Positions 36,101 through 49,465 of a stretch of DNA of 64,000 bases are shown here, piece after piece (position 1 is the stretch's first letter; each line of letters opens with the position of its first letter). The position numbers and the translations under genes were made by a program. The notes under the pieces were generated by a model that worked only from the letters and a program-made list of their open reading frames with translations, made no database searches and had not been told where the DNA came from. The stretch is from the NCBI GenBank assembly GCA_028752905.1, contig JAQNBH010000003.1, positions 35,678,697 to 35,742,696 on the forward strand. Reading direction: 5' to 3'. The stretch is from Cladorhizidae sp. MBARI D1340-BT2 (taxonomy: Eukaryota; Porifera; Demospongiae; Poecilosclerida; Cladorhizidae).

Positions 36101-37260
36101 CATTATTCCTGATGAAGGCTAGAGCATCTAGTCATTATTCCTGATGAAGGCTAGAGCATCTAGTCATTATTCCTGATGAAGGCTAGAGCATCTAGTCATT
36201 ATTCCTGATGAAGACTAGAGCATCTAGTCATTATTCCTGATGAAGGCTAGAGCATCTAGTCATTATTCTTGGTGAAGGCTAGAGCATCTAGTCATTATTC
36301 CTGGTGAAGGCTAGAGCATCTAGTCATGATTCCTGTTTCTGATGAAGGCTACAACATCTAGTCATTATTCCTGATGAAGGCTAGAGTACCTAGACATTAT
36401 TCCTGATGAAGGCTGGAGCATCTAGTCAATATTCCTGATGAAGGCTGGAGCATCTAGTCATTATTCCTGATGAAGGCTAGAGCATCTAGTCATTATTCCT
36501 GATGACTATAGCATATAGTCATTATTCCTGATAGTCATTATTCCTGATGAAGGCTGGAGAATCTAGTATTATTCCTGATGAAGGCTAGAGCATTTAGTCA
36601 TTATTCCTGATGAAGGCTAGAACATCTAGTCATTATTCCTTGATGAAGGCTAGAGCATCTAGTCATTATTCCTGATGAAGGTCAGAGCATCTAGTCATTA
36701 TTCCTGATGAAGGCTAGAGCATCTAGTCATTATTCCTGATGAAGGCTAGAGCATCTAGTCATTATTCCTGATGAAGGCTAGAGCATCTAGTCATTATTCC
36801 TGATGAAGGCTGGGGTATCTAGTCATTATTCCAAATGAAGGCTACTAGTCATTATTCCTGATGAAGGCTAGAGCATCTAGTCATTATTCTGATGAAGACT
36901 GGAGTATCTAGTCATTATTCCTAATGAAGGCTACTAGTCATTATTCCTGATGAAGGCTAGAGCATCTAGTCATTATTCCTGATGAAAGCTAGAGCATCTA
37001 ATCATTATTCCTGATGAAGGCTACTAGTCATTATTCCTGATGAAGGCTAGAGTGTCTAGTCATTATTCCTGATGAAGGCTAGAGCATCTAATCATTATTC
37101 CTGATGAAGGCTACTAGTCATTATTCCTGATAAGGGCTAGAGCATCTAGTCATTATTCCTGATGAAGGCTAGAGCATCTAGTCATTATTCCTGATGAAGG
37201 CTAGAGCATCTAGTTATTATTCCTGATGAAGGCTAGAGCATCTAGTCATTATTCCTGGTG

Positions 37261-40200
37261 AAGGCTAGAGCATCTAGTCAATATTCCTGGTGAAGGCTAG
37301 AGCATCTAGTCATGATTCTTGTTCCTGATGAAGGCTACAGTATCTAGTCATTATTCCTGATGAAGGCTAGAGCACCTAGACATTATTCCTGATGAAGGCT
37401 GGAGCAACTAGTCAATATTCCTGATGAAGGCTGGAGCACCTAGTCATTATTCCTGATGAAGGCTAGAGCATCTAGTCATTATTCCTGATGACTAGAGCAT
37501 ATATTCATTATTCCTGATAGTCATTATTCCTGATGAAGGCTGGAGAATCTAGTATTATTCCTGATGAAGGCTAGAGCATTTAGTCATTATTCCTGATGAA
37601 GGCTAGAACATCTAGTCATTATTCCTTGATGAAGGCTAGAGCATCTAGCCATTATTCTTGATGAAGGTCAGAGCATCTAGTCATTATTCCTGACGAAGGC
37701 TAGAGCATCTAGTCATTATTCCTGATGAAGGCTAGAGCATCTAGTCATTATTCCTGATGAAGGCTAGAGCATCTAGTCATTATTCCTGATGAAGGCTGGA
37801 GTATCTAGTCATTATTCCTAATGAAGGCTACTAGTCATTATTCCTGATGAAGGCTAGAGCATCTAGTCATTATTCTTGGTTAAGGCAAGAGCATCTAGTC
37901 ATTATTCCTGGTGAAGGCTAGAGCATCTAGTCATGATTCCTGTTTCTGATGAAGGCTACAACATCTAGTCATTATTCCTGATGAAGGCTAGAGTACCTAG
38001 ACATTATTCCTGATGAAGGATGGAGCATCTAGTCAATATTCCTGATGAAGGCTGGAGCATCTAGTCATTATTCCTGATGAAGGCTAGAGCATCTAGTCAA
38101 TATTCCTGATGAAGGCTGGAGAATCTAGTATTATTCCTGATGAAGGCTAGAGCATCTAATCATTATTCCTGATGAAGGCTACTAGTCATTATTCCTGATG
38201 AAGGCTACTAGTCATTATTCCTGATGAAGGCTAGAGCAACTAGTCATTATTCCTGATGAAGGCTAGAGCATCTAGTCATTATTCCTGATGAAGGCTAGAG
38301 CATCTAGTCATTATTCCTGATGAAGGCTAGAGCATTTAGTCATTATTCCTGATGAAGGCTAGAGCATCTAGTCATTATTCCTGATGAAGGCTGGAGCATC
38401 TAGTCAATATTCCTGATGAAGGCTAGAGCGTCTAGTCATTATTCCTGATGAAGGCTAGAGCATTTAGTCATTATTCCTGATGAAGGCTAGAGCATCTAGT
38501 CATTATTCCTGGTGAAGGCTAGAGCATCTAGTCATTATTCCTGATGAAGAATAATAATTATTCCTGATGAAGGCTAGAGCATCTAGTCATGATTCCTGTT
38601 CCTGATTAAGGCTACAGCATCTAGTCACGATTCCTGTTCCTAATGAAGGCTACAGCATCTAGTCATTATTACTGATGAAGGCTAGAGCACCTAGACATTA
38701 TTCCTATATGAAGGCTGGAGCATCTAGTCAATATTCCTGATGAAGGCTGGAGCATCTAGTCATTATTCCTGATGAAGGCTAGAGCATCTAGTCATTATTC
38801 CTGATAACTAGAGCATCTAGTCATTATTCCTGATAGTCATTATTCCTGATGAAGGCTGGAGCATCTAGTATTATTCCTGATGAAGGCTAGAGCATCTAGT
38901 CATTATTCCTTGATGAATGCTAGAGCATCTAGTCATTATTCCTGATGAAGGTCAGAGCATCTAGTCATTATTCCTGATGAAGGCTAGAGCATCTAGTCAT
39001 TATTCCTGATGAAGGCTAGAGCATCTAGTCATTATTCCTGATGAAGGCTAGAGCATCTAGTCATTATTCATGATGAAGGCTGGAGTATCTAGTCATTATT
39101 CCTAATGAAGGCTACTAGTCATTATTCCTGATGAAGGCTAGAGCATCTAGTCATTATTCCTGATGAAAGCTAGAACATCTAATCTTTATTCCTGATGAAG
39201 GCTACTAGTCATTATTCCTGATGAAGGCTAGAGCGTCTAGTCATTATTCCTGATGAAGGCTAGAGCATCTAATCATTATTCCTGATGAAGGCTACTAGTC
39301 ATTATTCCTGATGAAGGCTAGAGCGTCTAGTCATTATTCCTGATGAAGGCTAGAGCATCTAGTCATTATTCCTGATGAAGGCTAGAGCATCTAGTCATTA
39401 TTCCTTCATTAAGGCTAGAGCATCTAGTCATTATTCCTGATGAAGGTCAGAGCATCAAGTCATTATTCCTGATGAAGGCTAGAGCATCTAGTCATTATTC
39501 CTGATGAAGGCTAGAGCATCTAGTCATTATTCCTGATGAAGGCTAGAGCATCTAGTCATTATTCCTGATGAAGGCTAGAGCATCTAGTCAATATTCCTGG
39601 TGAAGGCTAGAGCATCTAGTCATGATTCTTGTTCCTGATGAAGGCTACAGTATCTAGTCATTATTCCTGATGAAGGCTAGAGCACCTAGACATTATTCCT
39701 GATGAAGGCTGGAGCAACTAGTCAATATTCCTGATGAAGGCTGGAGCACCTAGTCATTATTCCTGATGAAGGCTAGAGCATCTAGTCATTATTCCTGATG
39801 ACTAGAGCATATATTCATTATTCCTGATAGTCATTATTCCTGATGAAGGCTGGAGAATCTAGTGTTATTCCTGATGAAGGCTAGAGCATTTAGTCATTAT
39901 TCCTGATGAAGGCTAGAACATCTAGTCATTATTCCTTGATGAAGGCTAGAGCATCTAGCCATTATTCTTGATGAAGGTCAGAGCATCTAGTCATTATTCC
40001 TGACGAAGGCTAGAGCATCTAGTCATTATTCCTGATGAAGGCTAGAGCATCTAGTCATTATTCCTGATGAAGGCTAGAGCATCTAGTCATTATTCCTGAT
40101 GAAGGCTGGAGTATCTAGTCATTATTCCTAATGAAGGCTACTAGTCATTATTCCTGATGAAGGCTAGAGCATCTAGTCATTATTCTTGGTTAAGGCAAGA

Positions 40201-41880
40201 GCATCTAGTCATTATTCCTGGTGAAGGCTAGAGCATCTAGTCATGATTCCTGTTTCTGATGAAGGCTACAACATCTAGTCATTATTCCTGATGAAGGCTA
40301 GAGTACCTAGACATTATTCCTGATGAAGGATGGAGCATCTAGTCAATATTCCTGATGAAGGCTGGAGCATCTAGTCATTATTCCTGATGAAGGCTAGAGC
40401 ATCTAGTCAATATTCCTGATGAAGGCTGGAGAATCTAGTATTATTCCTGATGAAGGCTAGAGCATCTAATCATTATTCCTGATGAAGGCTACTAGTCATT
40501 ATTCCTGATGAAGGCTACTAGTCATTATTCCTGATGAAGGCTAGAGCAACTAGTCATTATTCCTGATGAAGGCTAGAGCATCTAGTCATTATTCCTGATG
40601 AAGGCTAGAGCATCTAGTCATTATTCCTGATGAAGGCTAGAGCATTTAGTCATTATTCCTGATGAAGGCTAGAGCATCTAGTCATTATTCCTGATGAAGG
40701 CTGGAGCATCTAGTCAATATTCCTGATGAAGGCTAGAGCGTCTAGTCATTATTCCTGATGAAGGCTAGAGCATTTAGTCATTATTCCTGATGAAGGCTAG
40801 AGCATCTAGTCATTATTCCTGGTGAAGGCTAGAGCATCTAGTCATTATTCCTGATGAAGAATAATAATTATTCCTGATGAAGGCTAGAGCATCTAGTCAT
40901 GATTCCTGTTCCTGATTAAGGCTACAGCATCTAGTCACGATTCCTGTTCCTAATGAAGGCTACAGCATCTAGTCATTATTACTGATGAAGGCTAGAGCAC
41001 CTAGACATTATTCCTATATGAAGGCTGGAGCATCTAGTCAATATTCCTGATGAAGGCTGGAGCATCTAGTCATTATTCCTGATGAAGGCTAGAGCATCTA
41101 GTCATTATTCCTGATAACTAGAGCATCTAGTCATTATTCCTGATAGTCATTATTCCTGATGAAGGCTGGAGCATCTAGTATTATTCCTGATGAAGGCTAG
41201 AGCATCTAGTCATTATTCCTTGATGAATGCTAGAGCATCTAGTCATTATTCCTGATGAAGGTCAGAGCATCTAGTCATTATTCCTGATGAAGGCTAGAGC
41301 ATCTAGTCATTATTCCTGATGAAGGCTAGAGCATCTAGTCATTATTCCTGATGAAGGCTAGAGCATCTAGTCATTATTCATGATGAAGGCTGGAGTATCT
41401 AGTCATTATTCCTAATGAAGGCTACTAGTCATTATTCCTGATGAAGGCTAGAGCATCTAGTCATTATTCCTGATGAAAGCTAGAACATCTAATCTTTATT
41501 CCTGATGAAGGCTACTAGTCATTATTCCTGATGAAGGCTAGAGCGTCTAGTCATTATTCCTGATGAAGGCTAGAGCATCTAATCATTATTCCTGATGAAG
41601 GCTACTAGTCATTATTCCTGATGAAGGCTAGAGCGTCTAGTCATTATTCCTGATGAAGGCTAGAGCATCTAGTCATTATTCCTGATGAAGGCTAGAGCAT
41701 CTAGTCATTATTCCTTCATTAAGGCTAGAGCATCTAGTCATTATTCCTGATGAAGGTCAGAGCATCAAGTCATTATTCCTGATGAAGGCTAGAGCATCTA
41801 GTCATTATTCCTGATGAAGGCTAGAGCATCTAGTCATTATTCCTGATGAAGGCTAGAGCATCTAGTCATTATTCCTGATG
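37261..41880 (+). repeat. 2,310-bp near-perfect tandem duplication in copy B
   Basis: Copy 1 is 37,261-39,570 and copy 2 is 39,571-41,880. Private variants match at exactly 2,310: CATGATTCTT (37311/39621), TATTCTTGGTTAAGG (37871/40181) and TTCCTATATGAAGG (38701/41011). I found one base difference, A at 37554 against G at 39864; others may have escaped a manual reading. In copy A the corresponding segment occurs once. Confidence 0.92.
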
Positions 41881-42557
41881 AAGAATAGTCATTATTCCTG
41901 ATGAAGGCTAGAGCATCTAGTAATGATTCCTGTTCCTGATGAAGTCTACAGCATCTAGTCATTATTCCTGATGAAGGCTAGAGCATCTAGTCATTATTCC
42001 TGATGAAGGCTAGAGCATCTAGTCATTATTCATGATGAAGGCTGGAGTATCTAGTAATTATTCCTAATGAAGGCTACTAGTCATTATTCCTGATGAAGGC
42101 TAGAGCATCTAGTCATTATTCCTGATGAAAGCTAGAACATCTAATCTTTATTCCTGATGAAGGCTACTAGTCATTATTCCTGATGAAGGCTAGAGCGTCT
42201 AGTCATTATTCCTGATGAAGGCTAGAGCATCTAATCATTATTCCTGATGAAGGCTACTAGTCATTATTCCTGATGAAGGCTAGAGCGTCTAGTCATTATT
42301 CCTGATGAAGGCTAGAGCATCTAGTCATTATTCCTTCATTAAGGCTAGAGCATCTAGTCATTATTCCTGATGAAGGTCAGAGCATCAAGTCATTATTCCT
42401 GATGAAGGCTAGAGCATCTAGTCATTATTCCTGATGAAGGCTAGAGCATCTAGTCATTATTCCTGATGAAGGCTAGAGCATCTAGTCATTATTCCTGATG
42501 AAGAATAGTCATTATTCCTGATGAAGGCTAGAGCATCTAGTAATGATTCCTGTTCCT

Positions 42558-45500
42558 GATGAAGTCTACAGCATCTAGTCATTATTCCTGATGAAGGCTA
42601 GAGCACATAGACATTATTCCTGATGAAGGCTGGTGCATCTAGTCAATATTCCTGATGAAGGCTGGAGCATCTAGTCATTATTCCTGATGAAGGCTAGAGC
42701 ATTTAGTCATTATTCCTGATGAAGACTAGAACATCTAGTCATTATTCCTTCATGAAGGCTAGAGCATCTAGTCATTATTCCTGATGAAGGTCAGAGCATC
42801 TAGTCATTATTCCTGATGAAGGCTAGAACATCTAGTCATTATTCATGATAGAGGCTAGAGCATCTAGTCATTATTCCTGATGAAGGCTAGAGCATCTAGT
42901 CATTATCCAGATTAAGGCTAGAGCATCTATTCATTATTCCTCACGAAGGCTAGTCATTTTTCCTAATGAAAGCTGGAGTATCTAGTGATTATTCCTGATG
43001 AAGGCTAGAGCATCTAGTCATTATTCCTGATGAAAACTAGAGGCAACTAATCATTATTCCTAATGAAGGCTACTAGTCATTATTGCTTAAGCATCTAGTC
43101 ATTATTCCTGATGAAGGATATTCATTATTCCTGATGAAAGATACTAGTCATTCTTCCTGATGAAGGCTAGAGCATCTAGTCATTATTCCTGATGACCAGA
43201 GAATCTAGTCATTATTCATGATGGTCATTATTCCTGATGAAGGCTGGAGCATCTAGTCATTATTCCTGATGAAGGCTAGAGCATTTAGTCATTATTCCTG
43301 ATGAAGGCTAGAACATCTAGTCATTATTCCTTCATGAAGGCTGGAGTATCTAGTCATTATTCCTGATGAAGGCTAGAGCATCTAGTCATTATTCCTGATG
43401 AAGGCTGGAGCATCTAGTCAATATTCCTGATGAAGGCTAGAGCATCTAGTCATTATTCCTGATGAAGGCTAGAGCATTTAGTCATTATTCCTGATGAAGG
43501 CTAGAGCATCTAGTCATTATTCCTGGTGAAGGCTAGAGCATCTAGTCATTATTCCTGATGAAGAATAATAATTATTCCTGATGAAGGCTAGAGCATCTAG
43601 TCATGATTCCTGTTCCTGATTAAGGCTACAGCATCTAGTCACGATTCCTGTTTCTAATGAAGGCTACAGCATCTAGTCATTATTACTGATGAAGGCTAGA
43701 GCACCTAGACATTATTCCTGATGAAGGCTGGAGCATCTAGTCAATATTCCTGATGAAGGCTGGAGCATCTAGTCATTATTCCTGATGAAGGCTAGAGCAT
43801 CTAGTCATTATTCCTGATAACTAGAGCATCTAGTCATTATTCCTGATAGTCATTATTCCTGATGAAGGCTGGAGCATCTAGTATTATTCCTGATGAAGGC
43901 TAGAGCATCTAGTCATTATTCCTTGATGAATGCTAGAGCATCTAGTCATTATTCCTGATGAAGGTCAGAGCATCTAGTCATTATTCCTGATGAAGGCTAG
44001 AGCATCTAGTCATTATTCCTGATGAAGGCTAGAGCATCTAGTCATTATTCCTGATGAAGGCTAGAGCATCTAGTCATTATTCATGATGAAGGCTGGAGTA
44101 TCTAGTCATTATTCCTAATGAAGGCTACTAGTCATTATTCCTGATGAAGGCTAGAGCATCTAGTCATTATTCCTGATGAAAGCTAGAACATCTAATCTTT
44201 ATTCCTGATGAAGGCTACTAGTCATTATTCCTGATGAAGGCTAGAGCGTCTAGTCATTATTCCTGATGAAGGCTAGAGCATCTAATCATTATTCCTGATG
44301 AAGGCTACTAGTCATTATTCCTGATGAAGGCTAGAGCGTCTAGTCATTATTCCTGATGAAGGCTAGAGCATCTAGTCATTATTCCTGATGAAGGCTAGAG
44401 CATCTAGTCATTATTCCTTCATTAAGGCTAGAGCATCTAGTCATTATTCCTGATGAAGGTCAGAGCATCAAGTCATTATTCCTGATGAAGGCTAGAGCAT
44501 CTAGTCATTATTCCTGATGAAGGCTAGAGCATCTAGTCATTATTCCTGATGAAGGCTAGAGCATCTAGTCATTATTCCTGATGAAGAATAGTCATTATTC
44601 CTGATGAAGGCTAGAGCATCTAGTAATGATTCCTGTTCCTGATGAAGTCTACAGCATCTAGTCATTATTCCTGATGAAGGCTAGAGCACATAGACATTAT
44701 TCCTGATGAAGGCTGGTGCATCTAGTCAATATTCCTGATGAAGGCTGGAGCATCTAGTCATTATTCCTGATGAAGGCTAGAGCATTTAGTCATTATTCCT
44801 GATGAAGACTAGAACATCTAGTCATTATTCCTTCATGAAGGCTAGAGCATCTAGTCATTATTCCTGATGAAGGTCAGAGCATCTAGTCATTATTCCTGAT
44901 GAAGGCTAGAGCATCTAGTCATTATTCATGATAAAGGCTAGAGCATCTAGTCATTATTCCTGATGAAGGCTAGTCATTATTCCTGATGAAGGCTAGAGCA
45001 TCTAGTCATTATCCAGATTAAGGCTAGAGCATCTATTCATTATTCCTCATGAAGGCTAGTCATTTTTCCTGATGAAAGCTGGAGTATCTAGTGATTATTC
45101 CTGATGAAGGCTAGAGCATCTAGTCATTATTCCTGATGAAAACTAGAGGCAACTAATCATTATTCCTAATGAAGGCTACTAGTCATTATTGCTTAAGCAT
45201 CTAGTCATTATTCCTGATGAAGGCTGGAGCATCTAGTATTATTCCTGATGAAGGCTAGAGAATTTAGTCATTATTCCTGATGAAGGCTAGAGCATCTAGT
45301 CATTATTCCTGATGACTAGAGCATCTAGTCATTATTCCTGATAGTCATTATTCCTGATGAAGGCTGGAGCATCTAGTATTATTCCTGATGAAGGCTAGAG
45401 CATCTAGTCATTATTCCTTGATGAATGCTAGAGCATCTAGTCATTATTCCTGATGAAGGTCAGAGCATCTAGTCATTATTCCTGATAAAGGCTAGAGCAT

Positions 45501-48500
45501 CTAGTCATTATTCCTGATGAAGGCTAGAGCATCTAGTCATTATTCCTGATGAAGGCTAGAGCATCTAGTCATTATTCATGATGAAGGCTGGAGTATCTAG
45601 TCATTATTCCTAATGAAGGCTACTAGTCATTATTCCTGATGAAGGCTAGAGCATCTAGTCATTATTCCTGATGAAAGCTAGAACATCTAATCTTTATTCC
45701 TGATGAAGGCTACTAGTCATTATTCCTGATGAAGGCTAGAGCGTCTAGTCATTATTCCTGATGAAGGCTAGAGCATCTAATCATTATTCCTGATGAAGGC
45801 TACTAGTCATTATTCCTGATGAAGGCTAGAGCGTCTAGTCATTATTCCTGATGAAGGCTAGAGCATCTAGTAATGATTCCTGTTCCTGATGAAGTCTACA
45901 GCATCTAGTCATTATTCCTGATGAAGGCTAGAGCACATAGACATTATTCCTGATGAAGGCTGGTGCATCTAGTCAATATTCCTGATGAAGGCTGGAGCAT
46001 CTAGTCATTATTCCTGATGAAGGCTAGAGCATTTAGTCATTATTCCTGATGAAGACTAGAACATCTAGTCATTATTCCTTCATGAAGGCTAGAGCATCTA
46101 GTCATTATTCCTGATGAAGGTCAGAGCATCTAGTCATTATTCCTGATGAAGGCTAGAACATCTAGTCATTATTCATGATAGAGGCTAGAGCATCTAGTCA
46201 TTATTCCTGATGAAGGCTAGAGCATCTAGTCATTATCCAGATTAAGGCTAGAGCATCTATTCATTATTCCTCACGAAGGCTAGTCATTTTTCCTAATGAA
46301 AGCTGGAGTATCTAGTGATTATTCCTGATGAAGGCTAGAGCATCTAGTCATTATTCCTGATGAAAACTAGAGGCAACTAATCATTATTCCTAATGAAGGC
46401 TACTAGTCATTATTGCTTAAGCATCTAGTCATTATTCCTGATGAAGGATATTCATTATTCCTGATGAAAGATACTAGTCATTCTTCCTGATGAAGGCTAG
46501 AGCATCTAGTCATTATTCCTGATGACCAGAGAATCTAGTCATTATTCATGATGGTCATTATTCCTGATGAAGGCTGGAGCATCTAGTCATTATTCCTGAT
46601 GAAGGCTAGAGCATTTAGTCATTATTCCTGATGAAGGCTAGAACATCTAGTCATTATTCCTTCATGAAGGCTGGAGTATCTAGTCATTATTCCTGATGAA
46701 GGCTAGAGCATCTAGTCATTATTCCTGATGAAGGCTGGAGCATCTAGTCAATATTCCTGATGAAGGCTAGAGCATCTAGTCATTATTCCTGATGAAGGCT
46801 AGAGCATTTAGTCATTATTCCTGATGAAGGCTAGAGCATCTAGTCATTATTCCTGGTGAAGGCTAGAGCATCTAGTCATTATTCCTGATGAAGAATAATA
46901 ATTATTCCTGATGAAGGCTAGAGCATCTAGTCATGATTCCTGTTCCTGATTAAGGCTACAGCATCTAGTCACGATTCCTGTTCCTAATGAAGGCTACAGC
47001 ATCTAGTCATTATTACTGATGAAGGCTAGAGCACCTAGACATTATTCCTGATGAAGGCTGGAGCATCTAGTCAATATTCCTGATGAAGGCTGGAGCATCT
47101 AGTCATTATTCCTGATGAAGGCTAGAGCATCTAGTCATTATTCCTGATAACTAGAGCATCTAGTCATTATTCCTGATAGTCATTATTCCTGATGAAGGCT
47201 GGAGCATCTAGTATTATTCCTGATGAAGGCTAGAGCATCTAGTCATTATTCCTTGATGAATGCTAGAGCATCTAGTCATTATTCCTGATGAAGGTCAGAG
47301 CATCTAGTCATTATTCCTGATGAAGGCTAGAGCATCTAGTCATTATTCCTGATGAAGGCTAGAGCATCTAGTCATTATTCCTGATGAAGGCTAGAGCATC
47401 TAGTCATTATTCATGATGAAGGCTGGAGTATCTAGTCATTATTCCTAATGAAGGCTACTAGTCATTATTCCTGATGAAGGCTAGAGCATCTAGTCATTAT
47501 TCCTGATGAAAGCTAGAACATCTAATCTTTATTCCTGATGAAGGCTACTAGTCATTATTCCTGATGAAGGCTAGAGCGTCTAGTCATTATTCCTGATGAA
47601 GGCTAGAGCATCTAATCATTATTCCTGATGAAGGCTACTAGTCATTATTCCTGATGAAGGCTAGAGCGTCTAGTCATTATTCCTGATGAAGGCTAGAGCA
47701 TCTAGTCATTATTCCTGATGAAGGCTAGAGCATCTAGTCATTATTCCTTCATTAAGGCTAGAGCATCTAGTCATTATTCCTGATGAAGGTCAGAGCATCA
47801 AGTCATTATTCCTGATGAAGGCTAGAGCATCTAGTCATTATTCCTGATGAAGGCTAGAGCATCTAGTCATTATTCCTGATGAAGGCTAGAGCATCTAGTC
47901 ATTATTCCTGATGAAGAATAGTCATTATTCCTGATGAAGGCTAGAGCATCTAGTAATGATTCCTGTTCCTGATGAAGTCTACAGCATCTAGTCATTATTC
48001 CTGATGAAGGCTAGAGCACATAGACATTATTCCTGATGAAGGCTGGTGCATCTAGTCAATATTCCTGATGAAGGCTGGAGCATCTAGTCATTATTCCTGA
48101 TGAAGGCTAGAGCATTTAGTCATTATTCCTGATGAAGACTAGAACATCTAGTCATTATTCCTTCATGAAGGCTAGAGCATCTAGTCATTATTCCTGATGA
48201 AGGTCAGAGCATCTAGTCATTATTCCTGATGAAGGCTAGAGCATCTAGTCATTATTCATGATAAAGGCTAGAGCATCTAGTCATTATTCCTGATGAAGGC
48301 TAGTCATTATTCCTGATGAAGGCTAGAGCATCTAGTCATTATCCAGATTAAGGCTAGAGCATCTATTCATTATTCCTCACGAAGGCTAGTCATTTTTCCT
48401 GATGAAAGCTGAAGTATCTAGTGATTATTCCTGATGAAGGCTAGAGCATCTAGTCATTATTCCTGATGAAAACTAGAGGCAACTAATCATTATTCCTAAT

Positions 48501-49465
48501 GAAGGCTACTAGTCATTATTGCTTAAGCATCTAGTCATTATTCCTGATGAAGGCTGGAGCATCTAGTATTATTCCTGATGAAGGCTAGAGAATTTAGTCA
48601 TTATTCCTGATGAAGGCTAGAGCATATAGTCATTATTCCTGATGACTAGAGCATCTAGTCATTATTCCTGATAGTCATTATTCCTGATGAAGGCTGGAGC
48701 ATCTAGTATTATTCCTGATGAAGGCTAGAGCATCTAGTCATTATTCCTTGATGAATGCTAGAGCATCTAGTCATTATTCCTGATGAAGGTCAGAGCATCT
48801 AGTCATTATTCCTGATGAAGGCTAGAGCATCTAGTCATTATTCCTGATGAAGGCTAGAGCATCTAGTCATTATTCCTGATGAAGGCTAGAGCATCTAGTC
48901 ATTATTCATGATGAAGGCTGGAGTATCTAGTCATTATTCCTAATGAAGGCTACTAGTCATTATTCCTGATGAAGGCTAGAGCATCTAGTCATTATTCCTG
49001 ATGAAAGCTAGAACATCTAATCTTTATTCCTGATGAAGGCTACTAGTCATTATTCCTGATGAAGGCTAGAGCGTCTAGTCATTATTCCTGATGAAGGCTA
49101 GAGCATCTAATCATTATTCCTGATGAAGGCTACTAGTCATTATTCCTGATGAAGGCTAGAGCGTCTAGTCATTATTCCTGATGAAGGCTAGAGCATCTAG
49201 TCATTATTCCTGATGAAGGCTAGAGTATCTAGTCATTATTCCTTCATTAAGGCTAGAGCATCTAGTCATTATTCCTGATGAAGGTCAGAGCATCAAGTCA
49301 TTATTCCTGATGAAGGCTAGAGCATCTAGTCATTATTCCTGATGAAGGCTAGAGCATCTAGTCATTATTCCTGATGAAGGCTAGAGCATCTAGTCATTAT
49401 TCCTGATGAAGAATAGTCATTATTCCTGATGAAGGCTAGAGCATCTAGTAATGATTCCTGTTCCT
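42558..49465 (+). repeat. Tandem pair of 3.33-kb and 3.58-kb higher-order units in copy B
   Basis: The marker GATGAAGTCTACAGC falls at 42558, 44641, 45888, 47971 and 49466. The first intervals of each unit are identical (2,083 bp) and the second are 1,247 and 1,495 bp. The first unit lacks 248 bp, the stretch around TTCCTTCATTAAGG and GAAGAATAGTC that the second unit has. Copy A has a single unit here (17,685-21,270). Confidence 0.88.
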
